64,000 nucleotides of DNA, taken from the NCBI GenBank assembly GCA_013824165.1, contig PNNH01000005.1, positions 19,499-83,498 on the forward strand. Direction: 5' to 3'. Both the position numbers and the translations under genes were made by a program. Positions 1 through 10,700 of the stretch are shown here, in pieces. The notes beneath the pieces are model-generated. The model searched no databases, was not told the origin of the DNA, and worked only from the letters and a program-made list of their open reading frames with translations. Within the stretch, counting starts at the first letter, position 1. Each line of letters opens with the position of its first letter. The DNA is from Methylibium sp. GTDB lineage: Bacteria; Pseudomonadota; Gammaproteobacteria; Burkholderiales; Burkholderiaceae_C.

Positions 1-764
1 TGCGCGGGTTTGTCGTAGAAGCCCATATTGGCGCCGCCGCGCGGCAGGCTGGAGAGATGTTCGATGCCCTTGAGCACGCGGCCGACCGTGGTGATGTTGA
101 GATCCAGCGCGCGCGGTGCATGGCCGATCACCGCATAGAGAGAGCTGCCGGTGCTGGAATCCGCCTCGTTGCCGCGGCCAGCGCCCACCATGCCGTAGCA
201 ATGCGCCAGCCAGGCGCGGCCGGTCTTCGGATCAGCGCCGACCGGGAAGGCGTCCACATAGCCGTTGACCGGCGCCCATCCATCGGTTTCCTTCAGCGGC
301 GTGAAGGGCAGGCCGGCCAGTGCGGCGGAGAACTCGGCCGGCAGCTTGGCGCTGGCCTCGGCGGGCAGCGGCCGAGCGCGCTCAGCCGCGCTGCCATTGG
401 GGTCGCCCCATTGCGTGACAAAGCCATCCTGGACCCGCAAGATGGCCAGGCCGTCGAAATAGCCGCCACGCACCAGCGCGCGGATGTTGGCGGAATGGCG
501 GGGCGCAAAACGTGTGGCCAGCGTGATCACGACCGGCCCCTGCGGCAGGTCCATCTGCAGCGTGTTTTCCAGGTCCAGCGCCTGCCAGTCGCTGGCGGGC
601 GACTGGGCCAGGATCTCGGCGGCGCTGCGGGGCGGTTGAGGCTTGGCGGCGGGCTCGGCTTCCTTGGCGCTGGCCGCGCCAGCCATGCCGAACAGGGCGC
701 AGAGCAGCAGCGCTGCAGCCTGCGGGCGGGCGATGAATCTATGGCGGGATGGGCTTGCTTTCAT
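1..764 (-). CDS. Periplasmic cyclophilin-type peptidyl-prolyl isomerase (partial, 3' end outside window)
   Basis: Reading the minus strand from the ATG at 764 gives an open frame of about 254 codons that runs off the left edge. The protein starts with a signal peptide: an Arg/His-containing n-region, a hydrophobic core at residues 16-30 and an AxA cleavage site near residue 33. A cyclophilin-like domain follows. It includes a strand of the [11 protein letters not shown] type and the family motif [20 protein letters not shown], equivalent to FHRVIxGFxxQGGD. The predicted role is proline isomerisation of exported proteins. It is divergent from dnaE with 83 bases between the two starts. The right-hand half of the domain and the C-terminus are not visible. 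Confidence 0.85.
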   Translation of the reverse strand, partial: MKASPSRHRFIARPQAAALLLCALFGMAGAASAKEAEPAAKPQPPRSAAEILAQSPASDWQALDLENTLQMDLPQGPVVITLATRFAPRHSANIRALVRGGYFDGLAILRVQDGFVTQWGDPNGSAAERARPLPAEASAKLPAEFSAALAGLPFTPLKETDGWAPVNGYVDAFPVGADPKTGRAWLAHCYGMVGAGRGNEADSSTGSSLYAVIGHAPRALDLNITTVGRVLKGIEHLSSLPRGGANMGFYDKPA

Positions 765-847
765 GGGCTGTGAGCATAGCTGCGCCGGCCGCTGCTGGCG
801 GGCAGGCCAAACCCGGGAAGGGGCCAGCGGCTCTCTACAATCTGCCC

Positions 848-3800
848 ATGTCTTTTGTCCATCTGCGCACCCATACCGAGTTCTCCGTCGTCGACGGCAC
901 CCTGACCATCGACGATGCCGCCAAGGCCGCGGCCAAGGACGGGCAGGTGGCCCTGGGCCTCACCGATCTGGCCAATATGTTCGGCGCGGTGAAGTTCTAC
1001 AACGCCTGCCGCGGCAAGGGCGTCAAGCCGGTGCTGGGCGCCGACTGCTGGATCGAGCCCGAGAGCGCCGACCGCCAGCCCACCCGCGTGCTGCTGCTGG
1101 TGCAGAACAGCCAGGGCTATTTGAACATCTGCGAGTTGCTGTCGCGCGCCTGGATACAGAACGTTCTGCGCAACCAAGCCTGCCTGAAGCTGGAGTGGAT
1201 GCAGGAACTCAGCGAGGGACTGATCTGCCTGTCGGGCGCCCAGTTCGGCGCCATCGGCCAGGCCCTGATGAATGGCGATCGCGCGCGCGCAGCGGACTGG
1301 GCTCAGCGCCTCTCGGCCATCTATCCAAAGCGTTTCTACATCGAGCTGCAGCGCGCCGGTCTACCGGGCCAGGAGGCGCTGGTGCGCGCCTCGGTGCCGT
1401 TTGCAGCCAAGCTGGGTCTGCCGGTGGTGGCGACGCATCCGGTGCAGTTTCTCGCCGAGGAGGATTTCGAGGCGCATGAGGCGCGCGTCTGCGTGGCCGA
1501 AGGCGAGACCCTGGCCAACCCGAAGCGCATCAAGCGCTTCCTGCCGGGCCAGTACTTCAAGACCCAGGCCGAGATGGAGGCGCTGTTCGCCGACATCCCG
1601 AGCGCGCTCGCCAACACGGTGGAAATCGCCCGGCGCTGCAGCCTGAGCCTGGTGCTGGGCAAGCCTCAGCTGCCCAACTTCCCCACGCCGATACAGGCCG
1701 ACGGCACGCCGATGCCGATGGCGCAGTATTTCCGCGAGCTGTCCTTCGAAGGACTGGAGCAGCGCCTGCAGCAGCTCTATCCTGACCCGGCCAAGCGGGA
1801 GGCGGAACGGCCGCGCTATGTGGAGCGTCTGGAATTCGAGCTGGTCACCATCATCAAGATGGGCTTCCCCGGCTACTTCCTGATCGTGTCGGACTTCATC
1901 CGCTGGGCCAAGGCCAACGGCTGCCCGGTCGGGCCGGGCCGGGGCTCGGGCGCGGGTTCGCTGGTGGCTTATGCGCTGTCCATTACCGACCTGGACCCGC
2001 TGCGCTACAACCTGCTGTTCGAGCGTTTCCTGAACCCCGAGCGGGTCTCGATGCCCGACTTCGACATCGACTTCTGCCAGGGCAACCGCGACCGCGTCAT
2101 CGACTACGTCAAGGACAAGTACGGCCGCCCGGCAGTCAGCCAGATCGCCACCTTCGGCACCATGGCCGCCAAGGCGGCGCTGCGCGACATCGGCCGCGTG
2201 CTGGGCATGGGTTTCGGCCATGTGGATTCGATCGCCAAGCTGATCCCGGCGCCGCCGGGCAAGACTGTGACGCTGGCCAAGCTTCCGCCGGACTTCGACC
2301 CGGACAAGGCCAAGGTGATCTACGCCCGCCACGAGGCGCCCGAGATCGAGGAACGCGAGGCGCAGGAAGAGGAAGTGGCCGAGTTGCTGAAGCTGGCCGC
2401 GCGCGTCGAGGGCATGGTCCGCAATATCGGCATGCACGCCGGCGGCGTGCTGATCGCGCCGGGCAAGATCACCGACTTCTGCCCCATGTACCAGCAGCCG
2501 GGCTCGACCAGCGCGGTGAGCATGTATGACAAGGACGACGTCGAGGCCATCGGCCTGGTGAAGTTCGACTTTCTGGGCCTGGCCACGCTGACCATCCTGG
2601 AACTGGCCAAGGACTTCATCGTGGCACGCCACGCCGACCGCCAGGACTTTGACTTTGCCAATGTGCCGCTGGACGACCGCAAGGTCTTCAAGCTGTTCGG
2701 CGATGGCTACTCGGAGAGCGTGTTCCAGTTTGAATCGCCCGGCATGCAGCGACTGCTGAAGGACGCCAAGCCTTCGCGCTTTGAGGACCTGATCGCGCTG
2801 GTGTCGCTGTACCGGCCAGGTCCGATGGACCTGATTCCGTCCTTCGTGGCGCGCAAGCACGGCAAGGAAACCATCGAGTATCCGCACCCGCTGCTGGGCC
2901 AGGTGCTTGCCGAGACCTACGGTGTCTTCGTCTACCAGGAGCAGGTGATGCAGGCGGCCCAGGTGCTGGGCGGCTACAGCCTCGGTGGCGCCGACATGCT
3001 GCGCCGTGCGATGGGCAAGAAGAAGGCCGAGGAAATGGCCATGCACCGCGAGATCTTCCGCAAGGGAGCCGCGGAGAAGGGCATCGACCAGACCAAGGCC
3101 GACGAGGTCTTCGACCTGATGGAGAAGTTCGCGGGCTACGGCTTCAACAAGTCGCACGCCGCTGCCTATGCGCTGCTGAGCTACCACACGGCCTGGCTGA
3201 AGACGCATTACACGGCCGAGTTCTACGCCGCGAACATGACGATCGAAATGGACGACACCGACAAGCTCAAGGTGTTGCTCAATGACGCCAAGATCTTCGG
3301 CATTGCCTTCCAGCCGCCCTGTGTCAACCGGGGCTTCTATCGGTTTGAGCCGATGGACAGCAAGCTGGTGAACTACGGCCTGGGCGCCGTAAAGGGCACC
3401 GGCCGAGGCGCGATCGAGGCCATCGTTGCCGCGCGCGAAGGCCGCGGGGAGGGCCCTCAGGGGGCGCTGGCCGGCCCCTTCAAGAGCTTCTTCGACTTCT
3501 GTGCGCGCGTGGATCGCAAGGCCGTCAACAAGCGGGCCGTAGAGGCGCTGGTCAAGGCCGGCGCCTTCGACCTGATCGAGCCCAACCGCGCCAGCCTGCT
3601 GGCCAGCGTTGCGCTGGGATATACCTTTGCCGACAAGCTGGTGCAGAACGCCGACCAGGGTGGGCTGTTCGACTTCGATGACACCCACGGCTCGTCCACC
3701 GCCGAACCCGAGCTGATGCCGGCCGCGGTCTGGACCATCAAGGAGCGCCTGTCGCTGGAGAAGACGGCGATCGGCTTCTACCTCTCCGGCCATCTGTTCG

Positions 3801-4384
3801 ACCAGCACGGTGACGAGCTGCGCCGCATGGTCAAGCGCCGCATCGTCGACCTGCAGGACAGCCGCGATCCGGTGATGGTGGCCGGCATCGTCGGCGATAT
3901 GCGCATCATCAACGGGCAACGTGGCCGCGTGGCGATCTTCAAGCTCGACGACAAGAGCGATGCGATCGAGGCGGTGGCCAACGAGGAGCTGCTCAACAGC
4001 GCGCGTGAACTGCTGGCCGAGGACGAGCTGATCATCTGTTCCGGCAAGGTGCAGAACGACCGCTTCTCCGGTGGCCTGCGCATGAATGTGCAGCAGGTCT
4101 GGGATCTGGCGGCGGCGCGTGCACGCTTCGGAAAGTTCCTCAAGCTGACGGCCAACGGTGTCGCACCGCCGGTGGCCGAGGTGGTCAAGACCTGGCCCCC
4201 GCGGCGTGTCGAGTCGGAGCAGGGCCCGCTGCTGCAGGGCCTGTCTCTGCGCCTGGCGATCAAGCGCGAGGGCGCTTCGGCCGAGCTGGATCTGGGCGAG
4301 GCCGCCAAGTTCTGGCCTTGTGATGAGGCACTGGCGCGCTTCGCCAGTGGCAAGGACGGGCTGCCGCCGATCAGCTACGAGTGA
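848..4384 (+). CDS. dnaE: DNA polymerase III alpha subunit
   Basis: This is the replicative polymerase catalytic subunit, 1178 residues, close to the usual ~1160 for proteobacterial DnaE. The N-terminus has the PHP domain (HLRTHTEFSVVDG at residues 4-16). The polymerase active site has the PDFDIDF motif near residues 401-407, which carries catalytic aspartates. Helix-hairpin-helix and OB-fold regions fill the C-terminal third. The open frame extends upstream to 749, but the ATG at 848 is chosen because the protein then begins MSFVHLRTHTEFS, matching the start of the family. The gene is on its own and is divergent from the cyclophilin gene. It lacks the features of the mutagenic DnaE2 and is not next to imuAB, so it is the main copy. 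Confidence 0.97.
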   Translation: MSFVHLRTHTEFSVVDGTLTIDDAAKAAAKDGQVALGLTDLANMFGAVKFYNACRGKGVKPVLGADCWIEPESADRQPTRVLLLVQNSQGYLNICELLSRAWIQNVLRNQACLKLEWMQELSEGLICLSGAQFGAIGQALMNGDRARAADWAQRLSAIYPKRFYIELQRAGLPGQEALVRASVPFAAKLGLPVVATHPVQFLAEEDFEAHEARVCVAEGETLANPKRIKRFLPGQYFKTQAEMEALFADIPSALANTVEIARRCSLSLVLGKPQLPNFPTPIQADGTPMPMAQYFRELSFEGLEQRLQQLYPDPAKREAERPRYVERLEFELVTIIKMGFPGYFLIVSDFIRWAKANGCPVGPGRGSGAGSLVAYALSITDLDPLRYNLLFERFLNPERVSMPDFDIDFCQGNRDRVIDYVKDKYGRPAVSQIATFGTMAAKAALRDIGRVLGMGFGHVDSIAKLIPAPPGKTVTLAKLPPDFDPDKAKVIYARHEAPEIEEREAQEEEVAELLKLAARVEGMVRNIGMHAGGVLIAPGKITDFCPMYQQPGSTSAVSMYDKDDVEAIGLVKFDFLGLATLTILELAKDFIVARHADRQDFDFANVPLDDRKVFKLFGDGYSESVFQFESPGMQRLLKDAKPSRFEDLIALVSLYRPGPMDLIPSFVARKHGKETIEYPHPLLGQVLAETYGVFVYQEQVMQAAQVLGGYSLGGADMLRRAMGKKKAEEMAMHREIFRKGAAEKGIDQTKADEVFDLMEKFAGYGFNKSHAAAYALLSYHTAWLKTHYTAEFYAANMTIEMDDTDKLKVLLNDAKIFGIAFQPPCVNRGFYRFEPMDSKLVNYGLGAVKGTGRGAIEAIVAAREGRGEGPQGALAGPFKSFFDFCARVDRKAVNKRAVEALVKAGAFDLIEPNRASLLASVALGYTFADKLVQNADQGGLFDFDDTHGSSTAEPELMPAAVWTIKERLSLEKTAIGFYLSGHLFDQHGDELRRMVKRRIVDLQDSRDPVMVAGIVGDMRIINGQRGRVAIFKLDDKSDAIEAVANEELLNSARELLAEDELIICSGKVQNDRFSGGLRMNVQQVWDLAAARARFGKFLKLTANGVAPPVAEVVKTWPPRRVESEQGPLLQGLSLRLAIKREGASAELDLGEAAKFWPCDEALARFASGKDGLPPISYE

Positions 4385-4488
4385 GCGGGCCAGTCGGCAG
4401 CGGCGCCTGCCGGCTGTGGTGCAGGTGTGGCATTGCCCCCTTTTTGCGGTTTACCCCTGGCTGGCGCAGGCCTTAAGCTCTGCAACCG

Positions 4489-5769
4489 ATGCCAGCCTCG
4501 CCCAGCATGAGCCGCCCGCCTTCGACCGGTCTGATCCTGACCGGCGGCGGCGCGCGCGCTGCCTATCAGGTGGGCGTGCTGGCCGCACTGGCCCAACTGC
4601 GCCGCGATGCCGGTGTGAGTGGCGCCAGCCCGTTTCCCATCATCGCCGGCACCTCGGCCGGCGCCATCAATGCCTCGACGCTGGCGTGCCTGGCGGACGA
4701 CTTTGATTCGGCGGTCGATGGCCTGGTACACATCTGGCAGAACATCCACGTCGACCAGGTCTACCGGGCTGATTCCTTCGGCGTGATCCGCACCGGGGCT
4801 CGCTGGATGACGATGATGAGCCTGGGTTGGGCGCTTGCGCGCTGGAAGCGATCGCGCCCGCGCAGCCTGCTGGACAACGAGCCGCTGGGTGAGTTGCTGC
4901 GCCGCTGGGTGCGGCTGGAGCGGCTGGACAGCATGCTGGAGCAGGGCCATCTGCAGGCGCTGGCCATCAGCGGCTCCAGCTACACATCAGGCCAACACGT
5001 CACCTTCTATCAGACCAACAAGCCGGTCGAGCCCTGGTTGCGCTCGCAACGCGTGGCCACGCGCGCGCGCATGACGATTGAACATCTGATGGCCTCGTCG
5101 GCGATTCCCTTCATCTTCCCGGCCGAGCAGTTGGAGCTCGACGGCCAGCTGGAATGGTTCGGCGACGGCTCGATGCGCCAGAGTGCTCCGATTTCACCGG
5201 CTGTGCATCTGGGCGCCGATCGGGTGCTGGTGATCGGCGCCGGCCGCATGCACGAGCCCACCGGCTCGCGCCATGTACAGGTCAATGGCCACCCCAGCAT
5301 GGCGCAGATTGCCGGCCATGCCTTGTCGAACATCTTCCTGGACGCGCTGGCGGTGGATGTCGAGCGCCTGCAACGCATCAACAACACGCTGTCCCTGCTG
5401 CCCGAGGAGGCGCGGCGCAATACCGCTTTGCGGCCCATCGACGTCCTGGTGATCGCGCCCAGCCGGCGCCTGGACGATCTGGCTGCCGAACACCAGGGCA
5501 GCCTGCCGCCGACGATGCGCGGCCTGCTGCGCAGTGTCGGTGTGCAAGGCGAGGGCAAGACGGCCAGCGGCTCGGCGCTGACCAGCTATCTGCTGTTCGA
5601 GCCCTCGTTCACCGGCGAGCTGATCATGCTGGGCATGTCGGACACGCTGGCGCGCCGCGCCGAGGTGCAGCGTTTCTTCGGCTGGCCGGCCCAGGCGCCC
5701 ACCGTCGATCCGGCCATGATGCGCCGGCGATCGGCCGGCTTTGCTGACCCACCGGCGGCGGCGGCCTGA
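4489..5769 (+). CDS. Patatin-like phospholipase
   Basis: A 426-residue serine lipid acyl hydrolase of the patatin family. The oxyanion-hole motif GGGARAAYQVG lies at residues 19-29, the nucleophile elbow GTSAG at 54-58 (Ser56), and the catalytic Asp of the DG(S) motif at Asp226. No signal peptide is evident, so it is probably cytosolic or peripheral to the inner membrane. An alternative ATG at 4507 would remove six residues; neither start has a clear ribosome-binding site. The substrate cannot be read from the sequence. Members of this family hydrolyse phospholipids or polyhydroxyalkanoate-related lipids. Confidence 0.85.
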   Translation: MPASPSMSRPPSTGLILTGGGARAAYQVGVLAALAQLRRDAGVSGASPFPIIAGTSAGAINASTLACLADDFDSAVDGLVHIWQNIHVDQVYRADSFGVIRTGARWMTMMSLGWALARWKRSRPRSLLDNEPLGELLRRWVRLERLDSMLEQGHLQALAISGSSYTSGQHVTFYQTNKPVEPWLRSQRVATRARMTIEHLMASSAIPFIFPAEQLELDGQLEWFGDGSMRQSAPISPAVHLGADRVLVIGAGRMHEPTGSRHVQVNGHPSMAQIAGHALSNIFLDALAVDVERLQRINNTLSLLPEEARRNTALRPIDVLVIAPSRRLDDLAAEHQGSLPPTMRGLLRSVGVQGEGKTASGSALTSYLLFEPSFTGELIMLGMSDTLARRAEVQRFFGWPAQAPTVDPAMMRRRSAGFADPPAAAA

Positions 5770-5829
5770 TGCTGGCGTTTCGTTGCCCGGGTCTCGGCGG
5801 TTGACCGGCGTGACGTCGGTGCTTACATT

Positions 5830-5843
5830 ACTGACCAGTCAGT
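5830..5843. promoter_or_regulatory. Inverted-repeat operator candidate upstream of the TetR gene
   Basis: ACTGAC-CA-GTCAGT is a perfect 6-bp inverted repeat with a 2-bp spacer, 11 bases before the ATG of the TetR gene. It is extended by a further tandem CAGT copy to 5847. TGACTGGTCAGT-like dyads are typical of TetR repressors that control RND pumps, so autoregulation and control of the downstream efflux operon are likely. No -35/-10 pair is clear. Confidence 0.6.
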
Positions 5844-5854
5844 CAGTACTTTTC

Positions 5855-6559
5855 ATGTCCCGACCATTGTCTCCACCGCCCGATGCTGCGCCGGTCGCCT
5901 GCGATCCGCCCGCCGGCCCGAGCGCCGGCACGCGCCGTCGCCGCAAGGAGGCGCGTCCGCAGGAGTTGCTGGCGGCGGCGCTGGCCTTGTTCGTCGAGAA
6001 GGGCTACGCGGCCACCCGTTCCGAGGAAGTGGCGGCACGCGCTGGTGTTTCCAAGGGCACGCTCTACCTGTACTACGCATCCAAGGAAGAGCTGTTCAAG
6101 GCCATGGTGCGCGAGTGCCTGGGCTCGCCGATCGCCGAGGCGCGTGCGATGGCCGAGCAGTTCGAGGGCAGCATGACCGAACTGTTGGCCCTGCTGCTCA
6201 AAGAGTGGTGGGCCCATATGGGCCAGACGGCTGCTGGCGGCATCTGCAAGATCATGATGGCCGAGGCACGCAACTTCCCAGAGCTGGCCAACTTCTTTCT
6301 CGACGAGGTCATCAACCCCTCGCACGAGCAGCTGGTCGCGGTGATCCGGCGCGGCATCGCCGCTGGTGAGTTCCGTCCCGTGCCGCCGGATGCGGCGGTG
6401 CAGGTGCTGATCTCGCCAATGCTGCACATGGTGCTGCACCAGCATTCCTTTGGCGCCTGCCCCTTGCACGGTCCGGCCATCGATGCTGATGCGGTGCTCA
6501 GCGTGCAGCTGGACCTGATGTTGAACGGCCTGCTGGCCGCGCCGCAGTCAAAGAACTAG
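5855..6559 (+). CDS. TetR/AcrR-family transcriptional regulator
   Basis: A 234-residue repressor. After a Pro/Ala-rich N-terminal tail of about 30 residues comes the TetR DNA-binding domain, with the helix-turn-helix RSEEVAARAGVSKGTLYLYY and the following KEELFKAMV helix. The C-terminal half is an all-helical ligand-binding region of the AcrR type. The ATG at 5855 is chosen over an upstream in-frame ATG at 5741 because the longer form would overlap the patatin gene and run through the operator. It lies 19 bases before the periplasmic adaptor gene of the RND pump and very probably represses that operon and itself. The inducer is unknown. Confidence 0.9.
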   Translation: MSRPLSPPPDAAPVACDPPAGPSAGTRRRRKEARPQELLAAALALFVEKGYAATRSEEVAARAGVSKGTLYLYYASKEELFKAMVRECLGSPIAEARAMAEQFEGSMTELLALLLKEWWAHMGQTAAGGICKIMMAEARNFPELANFFLDEVINPSHEQLVAVIRRGIAAGEFRPVPPDAAVQVLISPMLHMVLHQHSFGACPLHGPAIDADAVLSVQLDLMLNGLLAAPQSKN

Positions 6560-6578
6560 AGACAGGCAAGAACCCCCC

Positions 6579-7730
6579 ATGAAGCGCAAGACAGTCCTGA
6601 TGACCCTCGTGATCCTGCTTGTGCTCGGCGTGGGAGCAGGCTGGTGGCTCAAGCGTGGCAAGGCGCCGACCACCGTGGCGCCCACGGCCGCAGCCAGCGC
6701 GGTGCTGGAGCTGGGCACGCTGGACCTGACGCGTGCACAGAATCTGCGGCTGGAGCGGCAGATCGAGCTGTCTGGCGGCCTGCGGGCGGTCGACCAGGCG
6801 GTCGTCAAGGCCAAGGTGGCGGCTGAACTGAGGACCTTGCAGGTGCGTGAGGGCGATAGCGTGCGTGCTGGCCAGCTGCTGGGCGAACTGGACAGCACCG
6901 AGCTGGTGTGGCGCCTGCGCCAGGCCGAGCAGACGGCGGCGGCGGCCAAGGCGCAGGTGGAGATCGCCAGGCGCACCTTGGACAACAACCGCGCACTGGT
7001 CGGCCAGGGTTTCATCTCGGCCACGGCGCTGGAAGCCGCGCAGTCCAGCGATGCGGCGGCCCAGGCCAACTGGCAGGCGGCACAGGCCGCGGTGGAGCTG
7101 GCGCGCAAGGGGCTGGCGGACACGCGCCTGATCGCGCCGATCTCGGGCCAGGTCTCACAGCGGCTGGCACAGCCGGGCGAGCGCGTGGCGCTGGATGGCC
7201 GCATCCTGGAAATCGTCGACCTGAGCCGGCTCGAACTCGAAGCCGCGGTGCCGGCCGACCAGGCCGCGGCGCTGCGCGTCGGGGCCAAGGCGCAGCTGAA
7301 TGTGGAAGGGCAGAACGTCGCCGCGACGCTGCTGCGCATCAATCCTTCGGCCCAGGCCGGTTCGCGTGCGGTGCTGGTGTATCTGCGCCTGGACCAGCCG
7401 CAGGGGCTGCGGCACGGCATGTTTGCGCGCGGCACGCTGGCGGTCGAGTCCCGCGATGCGCTGGCTGTGCCGGTAAATGTGCTTCGCATCGAGAAGGCGC
7501 ATCCCTATGTGCTGCGGGTGCAGGACGGGCAGGTTAAGGCGGTGACGGTGGAGACCGGCATCAGTGGTGAGGCGCTGATCGACGGTCAGCGTCAGGGCGT
7601 GGTCGAGATCCGCAGCGGCTTGGCCGCCGGCGACTGGCTGCTGACCGGGGCGTCCGGCCAGGTGCCCGAGGGCACGCGGGTCAAGCAGGCCGCGGCGGTG
7701 GCCTCGGCAAGTTCAGCGGCTTCGCGCTGA
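6579..7730 (+). CDS. RND efflux periplasmic adaptor subunit
   Basis: A 383-residue membrane fusion protein (HlyD/AcrA family). It has an N-terminal membrane anchor (residues 5-24, hydrophobic after KRK), then a lipoyl/barrel-sandwich half-motif (VVKAKVAAELRTLQVREGDSV), a coiled-coil hairpin rich in Ala/Gln (about residues 105-175), the second lipoyl half (LIAPISGQVSQRLAQPGERV) and beta-barrel and membrane-proximal domains. It links the inner-membrane pump encoded next to an outer-membrane channel. It is the second gene of the TetR-adaptor-pump operon, 18 bases from the pump gene. Confidence 0.93.
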   Translation: MKRKTVLMTLVILLVLGVGAGWWLKRGKAPTTVAPTAAASAVLELGTLDLTRAQNLRLERQIELSGGLRAVDQAVVKAKVAAELRTLQVREGDSVRAGQLLGELDSTELVWRLRQAEQTAAAAKAQVEIARRTLDNNRALVGQGFISATALEAAQSSDAAAQANWQAAQAAVELARKGLADTRLIAPISGQVSQRLAQPGERVALDGRILEIVDLSRLELEAAVPADQAAALRVGAKAQLNVEGQNVAATLLRINPSAQAGSRAVLVYLRLDQPQGLRHGMFARGTLAVESRDALAVPVNVLRIEKAHPYVLRVQDGQVKAVTVETGISGEALIDGQRQGVVEIRSGLAAGDWLLTGASGQVPEGTRVKQAAAVASASSAASR

Positions 7731-7748
7731 AGCCCGGAGCGCGCCGCC

Positions 7749-10700
7749 ATGTGGTTCACCCGCGTTTCGATCCAGAACCCGGTCATGGCCGTGATGGTCA
7801 TGCTGGCCTTCGTGGTGCTGGGTCTGTTCAGCTACCAGCGCCTGTCGGTGGACCAGTTCCCGAACATCGACTTCCCCACCGTGGTGGTGCAGATGGACTA
7901 TCCGGGCGCCTCGCCTGAGATCGTCGAGGCCGAGGTCACGAAAAAGGTGGAGCAGGCCGTCAACACGGTGGCCGGCATCAGTTCGCTCTATTCGCGCTCC
8001 TATGAGGGCAGCTCGGTGGTGATCGTCGAGTTCAACCTCGACATCGATGGCCGCAAGGCCGCCGAGGATGTGCGCGAGAAGGTGGCGCTGATGCGCCCCA
8101 CGCTGCGCGACGAGGTCAAGGAGCCGCGCATCTCGCGCTTCGACCCGGCCAGCCAGCCGATCTTCAATGTGGCCGTGCTGGCCGATACCGGTGCGCAGAT
8201 CGACACGCAGGAGCTGACGCGCTGGTCGACCCAGGTGCTGCAGAAGCGGCTGGAGAACGTGCGCGGCGTCGGCTCAGTCAGCGTGGTGGGCGGGCTGCAG
8301 CGCCAGATCCAGATCCAGCTGCGCCCGGCCGCGATGGAGGCTTTGGGCATCACGGTCGACCAGGTGCTGGCTGCCGTGAAGAGCGAGAACCAGGAGCTGC
8401 CGCTGGGCACGCTGCAGTCGGCGCAGCAGGAGCGCGTGGTGCAGATCAATGCGCGGCTGAAGCGACCGGAGGATTTTCGCGGCATCGTGGTTGCCCGCAA
8501 GGCCGGCGCATCGATCAAGCTGTGGCAGGTGGCGGATGTGGTGGACGGGCCGCAGGAAGTCGAAAGCCTGGCGCTCTACAACGGGCAGCGCACCGTGCTG
8601 CTGTCGGTGCAGAAGAGCCAAGGCGAGAACACCATCGCCGTGGTCGACGGCCTGCAGGCGGCTCTCAAGGAAGCGCAGGTGCTGCTGCCCAAGGGCGTGA
8701 AGACAGAGGTCAACCGCGACAACTCGCGCGCCATCCGCGTCTCGGTGGCCAACGTCAAGCAGACGCTGATTGAAGGCGCGCTGCTGACGGTGCTGATCGT
8801 GTTCCTGTTCCTGAACAGCTGGCGCTCCACCGTGATCACCGGCCTGACCTTGCCGATCGCGCTGATCGGCACGTTCCTGTTCATGTATGTGTTCGGCTTC
8901 ACCATCAACATGATCACGCTGATGGCGCTGAGCCTGTGCGTGGGCCTCTTGATCGACGATGCCATCGTGGTGCGCGAGAACATCGTGCGCCATGTGCAGA
9001 TGGGCGCCAGCCCGCGCCAGGCGGCGCTGGACGGCACCGAGGAGATCGGCCTGGCGGTGTTGGCCACCACCTTTTCCATCGTCGCGGTGTTCCTGCCGAT
9101 CGGCTTCATGGGCGGCATCGTCGGCAAGTTTTTCCACGAGTTCGGCATCACCATCGTCGCGGCGGTGCTGATCTCGATGTTCGTGTCCTTCACGCTGGAC
9201 CCGATGCTGTCCAGCATCTGGCACGACCCGCAGGCGCATGGCGCCCACCGCGGCCCGCCGGTGACGCTGTACGACAAGACCCTGGGCCGCGTGACGCTGG
9301 CCTTCGACCGGTTCAGCGAATGGTTGTCGGCGTTGTACCAGGGCGTGCTGGCCTGGTCGCTGGTGCACAAAGGGGCCACGCTGGCGATCGCACTGGCCAC
9401 GCTGCTGGCCAGCTGCGGCCTGGCCGGCTCGCTGGGCAAGGAGTTCGTGCCCAAGGCCGATCTGTCCGAGACCCAGATCAACTTCTACACGCCGGTCGGC
9501 TCCTCGCTGGAAGTGACCGAGGCGCGCGCGCGCCAGATCGACGCGGTGCTGCGCGCACTGCCCGAGGTGCGCTACACGGTGACCACCATCAACAGCGGTT
9601 TCGCGGCCGGCAAGATATATGGCTCGATCTATGTGCGGCTGACGGACCGCAAGGACCGGCAGCGCAGCGTCAACGATCTGGTGCTGCCGCTGCGCGAGCA
9701 ACTGGCCACGATTCCGGGCGTCACCATCACCAATATCGGCCAGACCGATCTGGGTGGCGCCAAGAGCCTGCAGTTCTCGATCCAGGGCGCCGACCTGAAA
9801 GAGCTGGAGCGTCTGTCCAAGACGGTGATGGCCAAGCTGGAGAAGATTCCTGGCCTGGTCGACCTGGATAGCACGCTGAAGCCCGACAAGCCGACCGTGG
9901 CGATCGAGGTCAAGCGCGAGGCGGCGGCCGACGCCGGGCTCAACGTCAATGCGCTGGCGGGCACGCTGCGCACGCTGCTGGCCGGCACCACCGTGGGCAA
10001 CTGGCGAGCGCCGGACGGCGAGAACTATGACGTGCTGCTGCGCCTGGCGCCGCAGGCCCGCGACAGCCTGGCCGATCTGCAGAACCTGCCGATCAATGTG
10101 GCTCCAGCGGCGGACGGCACACCGCGCGCTGTCCGCCTGTCCCAGGTGGCCGAAGTGCATGCCGCGACCGGCGCCAACCAGATCAACCGCCGCGACTTGA
10201 ACCGTGAGGTGCAGATCGATGGCAATGCACTGGGCCGCAGTGCGGGTGAAGTCTCGGCCGACATTAAGAAGGCACTGGACGAGACGCCGTTCCCTCCGGG
10301 CTACCGCTACAGCTTCGGCGGCTCGACCAAGAACATGACCGAGTCCTTCCAGTACGCAGTGGGCGCACTGGCCCTGGCCATCGTCTTCATCTACATGATC
10401 CTGGCCAGCCAGTTCAAGAGCTTCCTGCAGCCGCTGGCGCTGATGAGTTCGCTGCCGCTGACCTTGATCGGTGTGGTCGGCGCGCTGCTGGCGTTCCGCT
10501 CGACGCTGAACATGTTCTCCATCATCGGCATCGTGATGCTGATGGGCCTGGTGACCAAGAACGCCATCCTGCTGATCGACTTCGCGATCCGGGCCCGCGA
10601 GGGCGAGCATGGGCATGGCGTCGACAACGAACCGATGGGCCGCGAGGCCGCGCTGCTACGTGCGGCGGCCGTGCGGCTGCGGCCCATCCTGATGACCACG

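Noticed and set aside
1361..3919. Long minus-strand open frame of 852 codons opposite dnaE
   Set aside because: It is the antisense shadow of a well-supported GC-rich gene, with His/Gln/Arg-rich low-complexity composition and no family match.
8274..10616. Minus-strand open frame of 780 codons opposite the RND permease gene
   Set aside because: Antisense shadow caused by high GC at third positions; the plus strand encodes a clear RND transporter.
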